Below are positions 1 through 8,572 of a stretch of 64,000 nt of DNA, piece after piece (positions within the stretch are counted from its first letter, which is position 1; every line of letters begins with the position of its first letter). This DNA is from Brachybacterium sp036311905 (lineage in GTDB: Bacteria > Actinomycetota > Actinomycetes > Actinomycetales > Dermabacteraceae). The stretch is from assembly GCF_036311905.1 (NCBI RefSeq), contig NZ_JAZDCH010000004.1, forward strand, positions 195,890-259,889. The letters are read 5' to 3'. The translations under genes and the position numbers were made by a program. The notes under the pieces are model-generated. The model made no database searches, had not been told where the DNA came from, and was given only the letters and a program-made list of their open reading frames with translations.

Positions 1-2
1 CG

Positions 3-473
3 AACACCGTGATCGCCCAGATCCTGCACCTCGAGAACGATGCCGCCGACGCTCCGATCCACCTCTACCTCAACTCCTCCGGCGGCGACGTCCAGGCCGT
101 CCTCGCCCTCTACGACACGCTCAGCTACGTGCGCAGCCGCATCGCGGTGACATGCATCGGCCAGGTCGTGGCGGCGCCGGTGCTGCTCCTGGCCGCGGGG
201 ACACCGGGGATGCGCTGGGTGCTGCCGCATACGGGGGTGGTGCTCCATCCGCTGGAGGCGCAGGGCCGCGGGGCGGTGCCGGACTTGATCCTCGCGACCG
301 AGGAGGTCAAGCGGCTGCGGGGGAGCCTCGAGTCGCTGATCGCCGAGCACTCGGGACAGTCCCGGGAGCGGGTCCGGCAGGACCTCGAGCGCGAGCGGGT
401 CCTCGATGCCGCGGCGACGGTCGCCTACGGGCTGGCCGACGAGGTGCTGCTCAGGCGGCCGCGAGCAACCTGA
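3..473 (+). CDS. ClpP-family protein lacking the catalytic serine (5' end outside window)
   Basis: The reading frame is open at the window edge, so the N-terminus is missing. Seen: the ClpP core runs from the LNSSGGDV strand through GQVVAAPVLLLAAG, VLPHTGVVLHP and QDLERERVLDAAATVAYGLADEV. Known: ClpP uses a Ser-His-Asp triad, with the Ser in the GQAASMGA loop. Here that position (codon 171-173) is Ala (GCG), while the His of VLHP and the Asp of RQD are kept. The usual SPGG is SSGG. Inferred: a proteolytically inactive ClpP subunit, perhaps a structural partner of an active ClpP encoded elsewhere. It is convergent with, and overlaps by 23 nt, a ClgR/PopR-type regulator, a context known for accessory clpP loci in Streptomyces. 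Confidence 0.85.
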   Translation, partial: NTVIAQILHLENDAADAPIHLYLNSSGGDVQAVLALYDTLSYVRSRIAVTCIGQVVAAPVLLLAAGTPGMRWVLPHTGVVLHPLEAQGRGAVPDLILATEEVKRLRGSLESLIAEHSGQSRERVRQDLERERVLDAAATVAYGLADEVLLRRPRAT

Positions 474-819
474 CCCCTGGACCCTCCGGCCGCATCCCGG
501 CGGGATGCGTGCCGGGGTGCCCGGGGGCGAGGGTCGGGGCGCTCGGCGTCGAGCGGAGCTCGAGCACCGGGGCGCCGACGAGGGCGCCGTCGGCAGCGCG
601 CAGCAGGAGCAGCGGCAGGTCGATCCCGAGAGCGCCGAGGATCGCGGCGAGCAGCTCCGAGGACGGATCCTTCCGTCCCCGCTCGACGTCGGAGAGGTGC
701 TGCATGGACAGCCCGGCCGCCGCGGCGACCTCGGCGAGGGTGCGGCGCTGACGATGCCGTTCGGCGCGCAGCTCCGCCCCCATCAGCTCCCGCAGCAGCG
801 GGTCGAGGTGCCGGTCCAT
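451..819 (-). CDS. XRE-family ClgR/PopR-like transcriptional regulator with C-terminal LLAAA
   Basis: 122 residues. An N-terminal helix-turn-helix (about residues 20-75: RTLAEVAAAAGLSMQHLSDV followed by ERGRKDPSSELLAAI) matches ClgR/PopR, regulators of clp genes in actinobacteria. The protein ends in LLAAA. Known: Streptomyces PopR and ClgR carry C-terminal alanines that target them to ClpP, and ssrA tags end LAA. Inferred: it controls a clpP locus, perhaps the neighbouring one, and is itself a Clp substrate. The ATG start at 819 has only a weak Shine-Dalgarno; an internal ATG at residue 13 has GGGAG upstream but would cut into the family's conserved N-terminal helix. Confidence 0.85.
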   Translation of the reverse strand: MDRHLDPLLRELMGAELRAERHRQRRTLAEVAAAAGLSMQHLSDVERGRKDPSSELLAAILGALGIDLPLLLLRAADGALVGAPVLELRSTPSAPTLAPGHPGTHPAGMRPEGPGVRLLAAA

Positions 820-833
820 GCCGGGAGACTACG

Positions 834-876
834 TCGGCGGAAGGCCGGGGGAGCGTCGCTCCGCTCTCGGCGGAAG
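834..876. repeat. Direct repeat TCGGCGGAAG upstream of the XRE regulator
   Basis: Two identical 10-mers TCGGCGGAAG (834-843 and 867-876) lie 33 bp apart, about three helical turns, just upstream of the regulator start. They could be regulator binding sites; in GC-rich DNA chance is also possible. Confidence 0.3.
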
Positions 877-926
877 ACCGCCCGGTAGGCCGCCGCCCGC
901 GTGCCGCGAGCGCCGACCGGTCCCGG

Positions 927-1961
927 TCACAGGATCGCGGCCAGCAAATGCGGGGCGACCAGCGTGCCGAAGTCCCGCAGCACCCGGCGCTGGTCCTCCG
1001 CCGGAGCGCCGACGGGGAGCACCAGCGCGATCTCGTCGGCCGCGTGCACCACCGGATCCGCGAGTAGCGCCTGGGCGACGGCGAGGGGCTCGTCCACCAC
1101 GACCCGGCTGAACACCGCCGCGTGTCCGCCGATCTCCGGGGCCCGGTGCTCCGCCAGGACGGCGGGCGACGCGGCGCGCTCCCGGGGCAGCAGGGAGACG
1201 AAGCGTTCGAGCTCCTCCTCCGTCTCCACGGGCACCATCTGCCGCGAGACCATCACGTGTCCCTCGCCGTGACCGGCCGCGCGGGACGCCTCCCGATAGG
1301 CCTCGAGCGCCTCGAGCTGCAGCACCTCGAAGGAGCGGCCCGAGCCGTCGTCGGGCGCCATCGTCGCGAGCTGCAGCCCGAGGCCCGCCCGTCCGGCCAT
1401 CGCGGCCCGCGCGGGGCTCGCCGCGCCATAGGCGAGACGGCGACGCAGCCCGGGCACCTGCGGCTGGACGCGCAGCGGCGTGCCGGGATCGACCCCCTCG
1501 ATATGGGCGTCGGCGCCTGCGACGATCTCCCCGTCCACGAAGGAGAGCAGGTCGTGGAGCACCCGGTCGACGTGGTCGGCGCGGTCGGCGGCGAGGGCGC
1601 CGAAGGCGCGCGAGTAGATCGCGTCGTGCGCCGAGTAGCCGGAGCCGAGTCCCGCCCGGAGCCGACCGCCGAGGAGCAGATCGGCGGTGGCGAGGTCCTC
1701 GGCGAGGCGGCCTGCGTTCTCGAAGCGCAGCGGGATCACGGCGGTGCCGAGCTCGATCCGGCGCGCATGCTGTCCAAGAGCCGCGAGCACGAGGAGCGGG
1801 GAGGGCGAGGCATCCTGCAGGTGGCGCACACGCAGGTAGGCGACGTCGAGGTCCAGCTCTTCGGCGAGCAGGATCAGGTCGCGCCCGTCGTCGAGCTGCG
1901 CGCTGTCGATCTGGGCGAGGACGCCCAGCCTCGGGGGTTCTCGGAGCTCGGTCGCGGTCAT
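927..1961 (-). CDS. LLM-class (luciferase-like) flavin-dependent oxidoreductase
   Basis: 344 residues from ATG 1961, preceded by GGGAG; the frame runs further upstream, but that stretch has no family character. The fold pattern of bacterial luciferase-like monooxygenases is clear: RLGVLAQIDSAQLDDG, the RIELGTAVIPLRFENAGRLA strand, and DLLLGGRLRAGLGSGYSAHD (the glycine-rich flavin/phosphate region, about residues 95-115), followed by a late VMVSRQMVPV strand. Such proteins use FMNH2 or F420 to oxidise or reduce small molecules; the substrate cannot be told from sequence. It stands alone, transcribed towards the XRE regulator. Confidence 0.85.
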   Translation of the reverse strand: MTATELREPPRLGVLAQIDSAQLDDGRDLILLAEELDLDVAYLRVRHLQDASPSPLLVLAALGQHARRIELGTAVIPLRFENAGRLAEDLATADLLLGGRLRAGLGSGYSAHDAIYSRAFGALAADRADHVDRVLHDLLSFVDGEIVAGADAHIEGVDPGTPLRVQPQVPGLRRRLAYGAASPARAAMAGRAGLGLQLATMAPDDGSGRSFEVLQLEALEAYREASRAAGHGEGHVMVSRQMVPVETEEELERFVSLLPRERAASPAVLAEHRAPEIGGHAAVFSRVVVDEPLAVAQALLADPVVHAADEIALVLPVGAPAEDQRRVLRDFGTLVAPHLLAAIL

Positions 1962-2146
1962 GGCGTGACTCCCTTCGCACGGTCGGCGCCGACCGGGAGG
2001 GCACGGCTCCGTGCTCCATTGTCCACCGGCACGGGGACGCCCGACGGGACCGAGGCCCCGGATCGTCCCTCCCCAGCGCCGGCTGATGCACATCACCACC
2101 CTCGCTCCTCCCGCAGCGGCCCGCGGGGTGGGAGAATCCCAGGACG

Positions 2147-3379
2147 ATGACCACGCTGACCGACGCCCTGCCCGCCGCTCCCGCCGCGACCTCCACCGAG
2201 GCCGCCCCCGGCCCGGAGCGCGCTCGGCGACCCCTGCGGATCGGTCGTCTCACCGTCGACACCCCGGTGATGCTCGCGCCGATGGCGGGCGTGACCAACA
2301 TGGCCTTCCGCGTGCTCTGCCGCGAGTTCGGTGCGCTCCACAGCGCGGACGACGGCGGTCTCTTCCCGACCGAGATGGTCACCACCCGGGCCCTGCTCGA
2401 GGACCATCGGGAATCCTGGCGCCTGCTGCGCATGGCGGACCGCGAGCGGCCCCGCTCGGTGCAGCTGTACGGCGTGGACCCGGCGGTCGTCGGCCGCTCG
2501 ATCGAGATGATCCTCGAGCGCGACGGCGCCGACCACATCGACCTCAACTTCGGCTGCCCGGTCCCCAAGGTGACCAAGCGCGGTGGGGGCGGGGTGCTGC
2601 CCTGGAAGGACGAGCTGTTCACCCGCATCCTCCGCGCGGCGGTCGACGCCGCCGGGGACGTGCCGGTCACCGTGAAGACCCGCAAGGGCGTGGACGACGC
2701 CCACCTCACCTACCGGGATGCGGGCCTGATCGCGCAGGAGGTCGGCGCCGCCGCCATCACCCTCCACGGCCGCACCGTCAAGGAGCAGTACTCGGGGACC
2801 GCGGACTGGACCGCGATCGCGGATCTCAAGGAGACGGTGACCGACATCCCGGTGCTCGGCAACGGCGACGTCTGGTCCGCGGAGGACGCCCTGCGCATGG
2901 TCGACGAGACGGGGGCCGACGGGGTCGTCGTCGGCCGCGGCTGCCAGGGCCGCCCGTGGCTGTTCGGTGACCTCGCGGCCGGTTTCGCGGGCAGCGAGGA
3001 GCGGGTCCGTCCCGGCCTCGGGGAGGTCGCCCGGATCGTGCGCCGCCACGCCGAGCTGCTCGTCGAGTTCTACGAGGACGAGGGCCGCGGCGTGCGCGAC
3101 CTGCGCAAGCACGTCGCCTGGTACTTCAAGGGCTACCCCGTGGGCGGGGAGATGCGCCGGCAGCTGACGGCGATGGACTCCCTCGCCGATCTCGACGCCA
3201 AGCTCGCCGAATTGGACCTCGACGCCCCCTATCCGGGTGCCCCCGTCGAGGGGCCGCGCGGCCGCGCCGGCCACGGGCGGAACGCGACGGTGCCCGAGGG
3301 CTGGATGGACTCCCGGGAGCTTTCCGACGAGCACCGCGCCCGCCTCCACGAGGCCGAGCTCGACATCTCGGGGGGCTGA
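2147..3379 (+). CDS. dusB: tRNA-dihydrouridine synthase
   Basis: 410 residues. FMN-dependent enzyme reducing uridines in the tRNA D-loop. Visible: the TIM-barrel start TPVMLAPMAGVTNMAFRVLC, TEMV, HIDLNFGCPVPKVTKRGGGG with the catalytic Cys, VPVTVKTRKG, ITLHGRT and PVLGNGDVW. These match the DusB group usual in actinobacteria, and the C-terminal helical domain (HVAWYFKGYPVGGEMRR) is present. The N-terminal ~25 residues are low-complexity Ala/Pro. It is first of a dus-dgt-dnaG run with a 4-nt gap to dgt, so probably cotranscribed. Confidence 0.95.
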   Translation: MTTLTDALPAAPAATSTEAAPGPERARRPLRIGRLTVDTPVMLAPMAGVTNMAFRVLCREFGALHSADDGGLFPTEMVTTRALLEDHRESWRLLRMADRERPRSVQLYGVDPAVVGRSIEMILERDGADHIDLNFGCPVPKVTKRGGGGVLPWKDELFTRILRAAVDAAGDVPVTVKTRKGVDDAHLTYRDAGLIAQEVGAAAITLHGRTVKEQYSGTADWTAIADLKETVTDIPVLGNGDVWSAEDALRMVDETGADGVVVGRGCQGRPWLFGDLAAGFAGSEERVRPGLGEVARIVRRHAELLVEFYEDEGRGVRDLRKHVAWYFKGYPVGGEMRRQLTAMDSLADLDAKLAELDLDAPYPGAPVEGPRGRAGHGRNATVPEGWMDSRELSDEHRARLHEAELDISGG

Positions 3380-3383
3380 GCCG

Positions 3384-4721
3384 ATGAGCGTGGACCTGAC
3401 CGCGTCGGCCGCCGTCGACGCCCCCACCCCGCCGCCCGGCTACACCCCCGCGGATCTCGAGCGCTGGGCACCCGAATCGCCGAAGTCGCAGGCCCGCACG
3501 CCGTTCCAGCGCGATCGGGCCCGGGTGCTGCACTCCTCGGCGCTGCGCCGGCTCGGGGCGAAGACCCAGGTGCTCGGCGCCGGGTCCAACGACTTCTCCC
3601 GCACCCGCCTCACGCATTCCCTCGAGGTCGCCCAGGTGGGCCGGGACATCGGCGCGGAGCTCGGCTGCGATCCCGACGTCGTGGACGCCGCCTGTCTCTC
3701 CCATGACCTCGGCCACCCGCCCTTCGGACACCACGGCGAGAAGGTGCTCGACGCCCTCGCCGCGGACTTCGGCGGCTTCGAGGGCAACGCGCAGACCCTC
3801 CGCCTGCTCACCCGGCTCGAGCCCAAGGTCATCGGGGAGGACCGTCCCTACGGCCTGAACCTCACCCGGGCCGGGGTCGATGCGGCGATCAAGTACCCGT
3901 GGACCCGCGGGCAGGGCCCGGACCCGGCCTCCCCGAAGTTCGGCGCCTACGCCGACGACCTCGACGTCTACGAGTGGGCGCGGGTCGGGGCGGTGCCGGG
4001 CCGGAAGTGCTTCGAGGCGCAGGTGATGGACCTGGCCGACGACGTCGCCTATTCCGTGCACGACGTCGAGGACGCCGTGACCGGCGGGACCCTCGACCTG
4101 CGCGCCCTGCACGACCCGATGGAGCGGGCCGCCGCGCTGTACGTGGTCCAGGACTGGTACATGCCGGGCGAGTCCCTCGACGCCCTCGACGAGGCGCTCG
4201 GCCGGCTCGAGGCCGAGCCCTACTGGATGCTCGACTTCACGGGCACCATGCGCTCGGCCGCCGCGCTCAAGGACATGGCCAGCCAGCTGATCGGCCGCTT
4301 CACCCGGTCGGTGATCGCGGCGACCCGTGCCGAGCACGGCACCGCCCCGCTGTCCCGGTACCGCGGGGACGTGATCGTGCCCGAGGAGACCCATCTCGAG
4401 ATCGCGGTGCTCAAGGGCCTCGCGGCCGCCTACGTCATGTCCTCCGCCTCGCAGCAGCCGGTCTACGAGGCGCAGGAGGAGATCCTGCGGGACCTCTACG
4501 CGCAGCTGTGGAACACCGGGACGACGCATCTCAGCCCCCTGTTCGCCGAGCTGTGGGAGGCGGCGGAGGACGACGACGCCCGCCGCCGGGTGGTCGTCGA
4601 CCAGATCGCCTCCTACACCGACGTCACGGCGCGCCGACTCCACGAGGCGCTCTTCGACCGGGAGGTCACCCACGTCACCGCCGCGGATACCCCGCTGCCC
4701 GGCCTCGGCGCGGAGCTCTGA
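3384..4721 (+). CDS. dgt: Deoxyguanosinetriphosphate triphosphohydrolase-like HD protein
   Basis: 445 residues from ATG 3384, 4 nt after the dus stop. HD-domain dNTPase that converts dGTP or other dNTPs to nucleoside and triphosphate. Metal-binding motifs: RTRLTHSLEV (first His), LSHDLGHPPFGHHGE (HD pair) and VMDLADDVAYSVHDVED (late Asp). The family typically sits beside dnaG in actinobacteria, which fits a role in setting nucleotide pools for replication. It ends 4 nt before the dnaG GTG. No allosteric-site inference is possible from sequence alone. Confidence 0.95.
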   Translation: MSVDLTASAAVDAPTPPPGYTPADLERWAPESPKSQARTPFQRDRARVLHSSALRRLGAKTQVLGAGSNDFSRTRLTHSLEVAQVGRDIGAELGCDPDVVDAACLSHDLGHPPFGHHGEKVLDALAADFGGFEGNAQTLRLLTRLEPKVIGEDRPYGLNLTRAGVDAAIKYPWTRGQGPDPASPKFGAYADDLDVYEWARVGAVPGRKCFEAQVMDLADDVAYSVHDVEDAVTGGTLDLRALHDPMERAAALYVVQDWYMPGESLDALDEALGRLEAEPYWMLDFTGTMRSAAALKDMASQLIGRFTRSVIAATRAEHGTAPLSRYRGDVIVPEETHLEIAVLKGLAAAYVMSSASQQPVYEAQEEILRDLYAQLWNTGTTHLSPLFAELWEAAEDDDARRRVVVDQIASYTDVTARRLHEALFDREVTHVTAADTPLPGLGAEL

Positions 4722-4725
4722 GCGG

Positions 4726-6714
4726 GTGGCGCAGGGTCTGATCCGTCGCAGCGACGTCGAGCTGGTGCGCGAGCGCGCCCGCCTCGACGAAGTCGTGGGG
4801 GAGCACGTCACGCTGCGCACCGCGGGGATCGGCTCGATGAAGGGCCTGTGCCCCTTCCACGACGAGAAGACCCCCTCCTTCAACGTGCGCCCGCAGCTCG
4901 GGCACTGGCACTGCTTCGGCTGCGGCGAGGGCGGGGACGTCATCTCCTTCGTGCAGAAGATCAGCCACCTGAGCTTCGTCGAGGCGGTCGAGATGCTGGC
5001 AGGGCGCTACGGCGTCCAGCTGCACTACGAGGAGGGCGACGGCAAGGGCGGGGACCGGCCCGACTTCGGCACGCGCCGCCGCCTGATGGACGCCCACGCG
5101 ATCGCCGAGGAGTTCTATCGCGAGCAGCTCGCCACACCCGCCGCCGAGGTCGGTCGCCGCTTCCTCGCCGAGCGCGGCTTCGACCGGGACGCCGCGGAGC
5201 GCTTCGGCGTCGGCTTCGCCCCCGAGGGCTGGGATGCGATCACCTCCCACCTGCGCGGCCGCGGATTCACCGAGGCGGAGCTGACCGCGAGCGGCATCGT
5301 CTCGCAGGGCCAGCGCGGGGTCTACGACCGGTTCCGCGGGCGCCTGATCTGGCCGATCCGCGACATCACCGGGCACACCATCGGCTTCGGGGCCCGGCGG
5401 CTGCTGGAGTCGGATCAGGGGCCGAAGTACCTCAACACCCCCGAGACCGCGATCTACCACAAGTCCACCGTGCTCTACGGCCTGGACCTGGCGCGCAAGG
5501 ACATCTCTGCGCAGCGCCAGGTGGTCGTCGTCGAGGGGTACACCGACGTGATGGCCGCGCATCTCGCCGGGGTGCCGACGGCGGTCGCCTCCTGCGGCAC
5601 CGCCTTCGGCGCCGAGCACGTCAAGGTGGTGCGCCGGGTCATGGGCGACACCAACGCGTCCTCCGGGCTGCGGCTCAACACCGACGGTCGCGGTCTCGCC
5701 GGCGAGGTCGTGTTCACCTTCGACGGCGATGCGGCGGGGCAGAAGGCGGCGCTGCGGGCCTTCGAGGAGGACCAGCGCTTCGTCGCGCAGACCTACGTGG
5801 CGGTCGAGCCGAACGGCATGGATCCCTGCGAGCTGCGGATGGAGCGCGGGGACCAGGCGGTCGTCGACCTCATCGCCGCCCGCAAGCCGCTGTTCGAGTT
5901 CGCGATCCGCTCGGCGATCGCCCAGGTCGACCTGGACACGGTCGAGGGACAGGTGGCGGCGCTGCGCATGGCGGCGCCTGTCGTGGCGCGGATCCGGGAC
6001 CGGGCGATGAGACCCGAGTACGCGCGTCGGCTCGCGGGATGGCTCGGGATGGACGAGCGCACGGTGCTGCGCGCGGTCCACGACGCGGCGCGCGGCGAGG
6101 GGCGCGGTGCCGGGGCGTCGGCGACCGACGGGCGCGGGGGAGAGGCGCACGAGGGTGCGGGACGCGAGGGGCAGGCGGCGGCCGACGGGGCGGAGCGGGT
6201 GCTACCCAGCGCCCGGCTCGCCGACGTGGTCAGTCCCCGCGACCCGGTGGGCCAGGTGGAGACCCAGGCCCTCGCCGTGATGCTGCAGTACCCGACGCTG
6301 CTGGACGCGCAGCGGGTCGAGGCGCTGCCCGATGACGCCTTCCACGTCCCGGCGCTGCAGGGCGTGTGGGACGTGATGCTCGCGGCAGGCACCCTCCCCG
6401 AGGCGGTCGGCGGTTCGCTGCATCCGGCGCGCTACCTCGAGCAGGTCCTCGAGATCGCGGGGGAGACGATCCGTCCGCTGATCGTCGAGATCGCCAACCT
6501 GGACCTGCCGGCGCGCGACGAGGCGGGTCTGCAGCGGCTGTCGACCTCGCTGCTGGACCGGCTCAGCGAGCTGTCGATCACCCGCGAGTACACGGTGCTC
6601 AAGCAGCGCCTGCAGCGCACCGATCCCTCCGATGCCGAGCGCTACCAGGAGATCCTCTCGCGGCTCGCCCAGGTGCAGGGGCGCCGACGGGCGCTGCGCG
6701 CGGCGGAGGACTGA
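4726..6714 (+). CDS. dnaG: DNA primase
   Basis: 662 residues, GTG start. The N-terminal CHC2 zinc finger has C42/H45 (CPFHDEKTPSF) and C63/C66 (HCFGCGEGGDVISF). The Toprim catalytic core follows with VVVEGYTDVMAAHLAG and VVFTFDGDAAGQKAALRAF, then the C-terminal DnaB-binding helical domain. Between the two Toprim motifs lies an extra ~17-residue stretch (around TNASSGLRLNTDGRGLAGE), a spacing longer than in many DnaG proteins. A low-complexity Gly/Ala-rich linker (about 445-490) separates the core from the helicase-binding domain. Its 3' end overlaps the decayed monooxygenase on the other strand. Confidence 0.97.
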   Translation: MAQGLIRRSDVELVRERARLDEVVGEHVTLRTAGIGSMKGLCPFHDEKTPSFNVRPQLGHWHCFGCGEGGDVISFVQKISHLSFVEAVEMLAGRYGVQLHYEEGDGKGGDRPDFGTRRRLMDAHAIAEEFYREQLATPAAEVGRRFLAERGFDRDAAERFGVGFAPEGWDAITSHLRGRGFTEAELTASGIVSQGQRGVYDRFRGRLIWPIRDITGHTIGFGARRLLESDQGPKYLNTPETAIYHKSTVLYGLDLARKDISAQRQVVVVEGYTDVMAAHLAGVPTAVASCGTAFGAEHVKVVRRVMGDTNASSGLRLNTDGRGLAGEVVFTFDGDAAGQKAALRAFEEDQRFVAQTYVAVEPNGMDPCELRMERGDQAVVDLIAARKPLFEFAIRSAIAQVDLDTVEGQVAALRMAAPVVARIRDRAMRPEYARRLAGWLGMDERTVLRAVHDAARGEGRGAGASATDGRGGEAHEGAGREGQAAADGAERVLPSARLADVVSPRDPVGQVETQALAVMLQYPTLLDAQRVEALPDDAFHVPALQGVWDVMLAAGTLPEAVGGSLHPARYLEQVLEIAGETIRPLIVEIANLDLPARDEAGLQRLSTSLLDRLSELSITREYTVLKQRLQRTDPSDAERYQEILSRLAQVQGRRRALRAAED

Positions 6715-7790
6715 CCGGCGACGGGTCGGCCCGGGGTGACGGGGACCCTCAGCCGAGGGGATCGGCCAGTCATGGGCGGTCGGCCCGCCGACGACGATCG
6801 GTCAACCGTCGAAGCCTTCTGGCTGGGGCGGCGACCACCGTTGGGCGCGGGCCATGCTTCCGCGGCGACAGCCGAAGTCACGGCGCGGAGGGCGGCGTCG
6901 CGCAGCGTGGCGCACGCCGGGTGCGCGGCCTGGCCGATGCGACCGGTGAGCCGCGACTGCCGCCACAGACTGCGGGTGCGCGGGCGTCGGAGCTGGTCGT
7001 ACTGGGAGAGCGCGTCCTCGAGGTGCTGCGTCGACGCACCGCGCAGCAGGAGCGCCAGGGTCGCGGCGTCTTCTATGGCCTGGCCCGCGCCCTGCCCCAG
7101 GTCGGGGGTCATGGCGTGGGCGGCGTCCCCGAGCAGCACGCCACGGCCGTGGACGAACGAGGCGGGGAGGGCGACGAGATCGTGGATGTCGTGGCGGAGG
7201 ACGGCCTCGGGCGGAGTTGCCGCGAGCAGCGCACCGATCGGGGCGTGCCAGTTACCGAACAGGCTGTGGACGGTCGCCAAGACGTCGTCGTCAGTGCCGC
7301 CCGGAGGCGTCTGATGTGTGGCGAACCAGTAGACGCGGTCGTCGGGGAGGGGCACGATCCCGAAGCGGGCGCCGCGTCCCCAGGTCTCGCCGGCCTCGTC
7401 GGCGAGGTGCCCGGCCGTGGTCGTGATGCCGCGCCAGGCGGTGTACCCGGCGTAACGGATGCCGCGATCCAGACCCCATCGCGCGCGGGCGTCGCTGCGG
7501 ATCCCGTCGGCCGCGATGACCAGATCGACGGGATGCTCCTCGCCGTCCACGTGGACCACGGGAGCACCGTCGGCCGCGACGCTCGCGACCGCGGAGAGGC
7601 GGATCGTGCCCGGCCGCAGGTGCTGCACGAGGGCACGGTGCAGGTCGGCGCGGTGCAGGCTGCGGACGCCGGGCGTCTCGGAGGGCGGCAGGGACAGGAG
7701 CCAATGACCAGAGGGGTGGCGCTGGCCCGATCGGAGCCGCTCGACGGACGTGCCCCGGGGCGGTTCCGAGTCACGGCACGAAACATCGGA
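6642..7790 (-). pseudogene. 5'-truncated FAD-dependent aromatic-type monooxygenase
   Basis: The frame encodes the middle and end of a PHBH/UbiH-like flavoprotein: PSGHWLLSLPP, SLHRADLHRALVQHLRPGT, DLVIAADGIRSDAR, RYAGYTAWRGI and the late FAD motif GVLLGDAAHAMTPDLGQGAG. The first ~95 residues of such proteins, including the N-terminal GxGxxG Rossmann motif that binds FAD, are absent. No ATG precedes the homologous part; only a GTG at 7626-7628 lies inside the homology. The C-terminal ~70 residues run into DNA antisense to dnaG and look non-native. Inferred: a decayed gene remnant, probably inactive. Confidence 0.75.
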
Positions 7791-7844
7791 GCATGCCCGA
7801 GGCGTTCTGTCCAGAGCCGCGCGACCCTGCGATGTGCGCCTTTG

Positions 7845-8555
7845 CTACGAGTCCAGCAGCTGGTTCGCGCGCAGGAGGGCTCGCAGCTGTGCCGGGTTGT
7901 AGAGCTCCGCGATGGCGTGGCCGAGAACCATCAGGGCCTGGCTTTCACCGAGCGGCGAGCTCTCCTCCGGATGTTCGAGACGAGGGCGATCCGTCCGCGC
8001 CGCGGCGATCGTGGGCACCATCCGCTGAGCAACGGCTTCGACCGCGGCGTCGTCGGCATCCGCCGGGAGGTTCTCGAAGTCCTCGTCCACCTCGCTGCCC
8101 ATGATGAGCGATTGACGGAACTCCTCCAGAATGGCCGGGCTCATGACGGTGGCGAAGAGCGTGAGCAGCGATCGCTGCCGTTCGGAGAGCCCCGTCGACA
8201 GCTCTTCGAAACCCCGGGGCGTGTCGGCGCGGGCGCGATGCTCGCGGATCGCGGCGAGGTCTCGACGCGCCCTCGCGAGTTCTCTCATCGAGGCCTTGAG
8301 CTCGCTGTCCACCTGCTCGAGCGCCGCAGCGGAGTCGGCGTCGTCCTGGAGGATCCTGCCGATCGCGGTGAGGCGGATCCCGCGGTCCGCGAGGCGCCGG
8401 ATCTGGAGCAGCCGGACCAGGTGCACGGCGGAGTACTGCTTGTAGCCGTTGGGTCGCCGTTCGGGGTCCTCGAGCAATCCCAGACGGTGGTAGTGCCGGA
8501 TCGTGCTGGTGGTGGTCTGCGCGAGCCGTGCCAGCTCGCTCGTGCTCCATGCCAT
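7845..8555 (-). CDS. MerR-family transcriptional regulator
   Basis: 236 residues from ATG 8555, chosen because GAGGAGG stands 7 nt upstream. N-terminal MerR winged helix: STSELARLAQTTTSTIRHYH, RLGLLEDPERRPNGYKQY and RLLQIRRLADRGIRLTAIGR, then a long coiled-coil dimerisation helix (DSELKASMRELARARRDLAA). The C-terminal ~110 residues form a helical effector domain without Cys or His clusters, so it is not a metal-sensing MerR. It lies 17 nt after a SpoIIM-like gene, and the operon is preceded by a MerR-type promoter (9240-9270), so autoregulation is likely. Confidence 0.9.
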   Translation of the reverse strand: MAWSTSELARLAQTTTSTIRHYHRLGLLEDPERRPNGYKQYSAVHLVRLLQIRRLADRGIRLTAIGRILQDDADSAAALEQVDSELKASMRELARARRDLAAIREHRARADTPRGFEELSTGLSERQRSLLTLFATVMSPAILEEFRQSLIMGSEVDEDFENLPADADDAAVEAVAQRMVPTIAAARTDRPRLEHPEESSPLGESQALMVLGHAIAELYNPAQLRALLRANQLLDS

Positions 8556-8572
8556 CGCGGCCTCCTCGCCTC

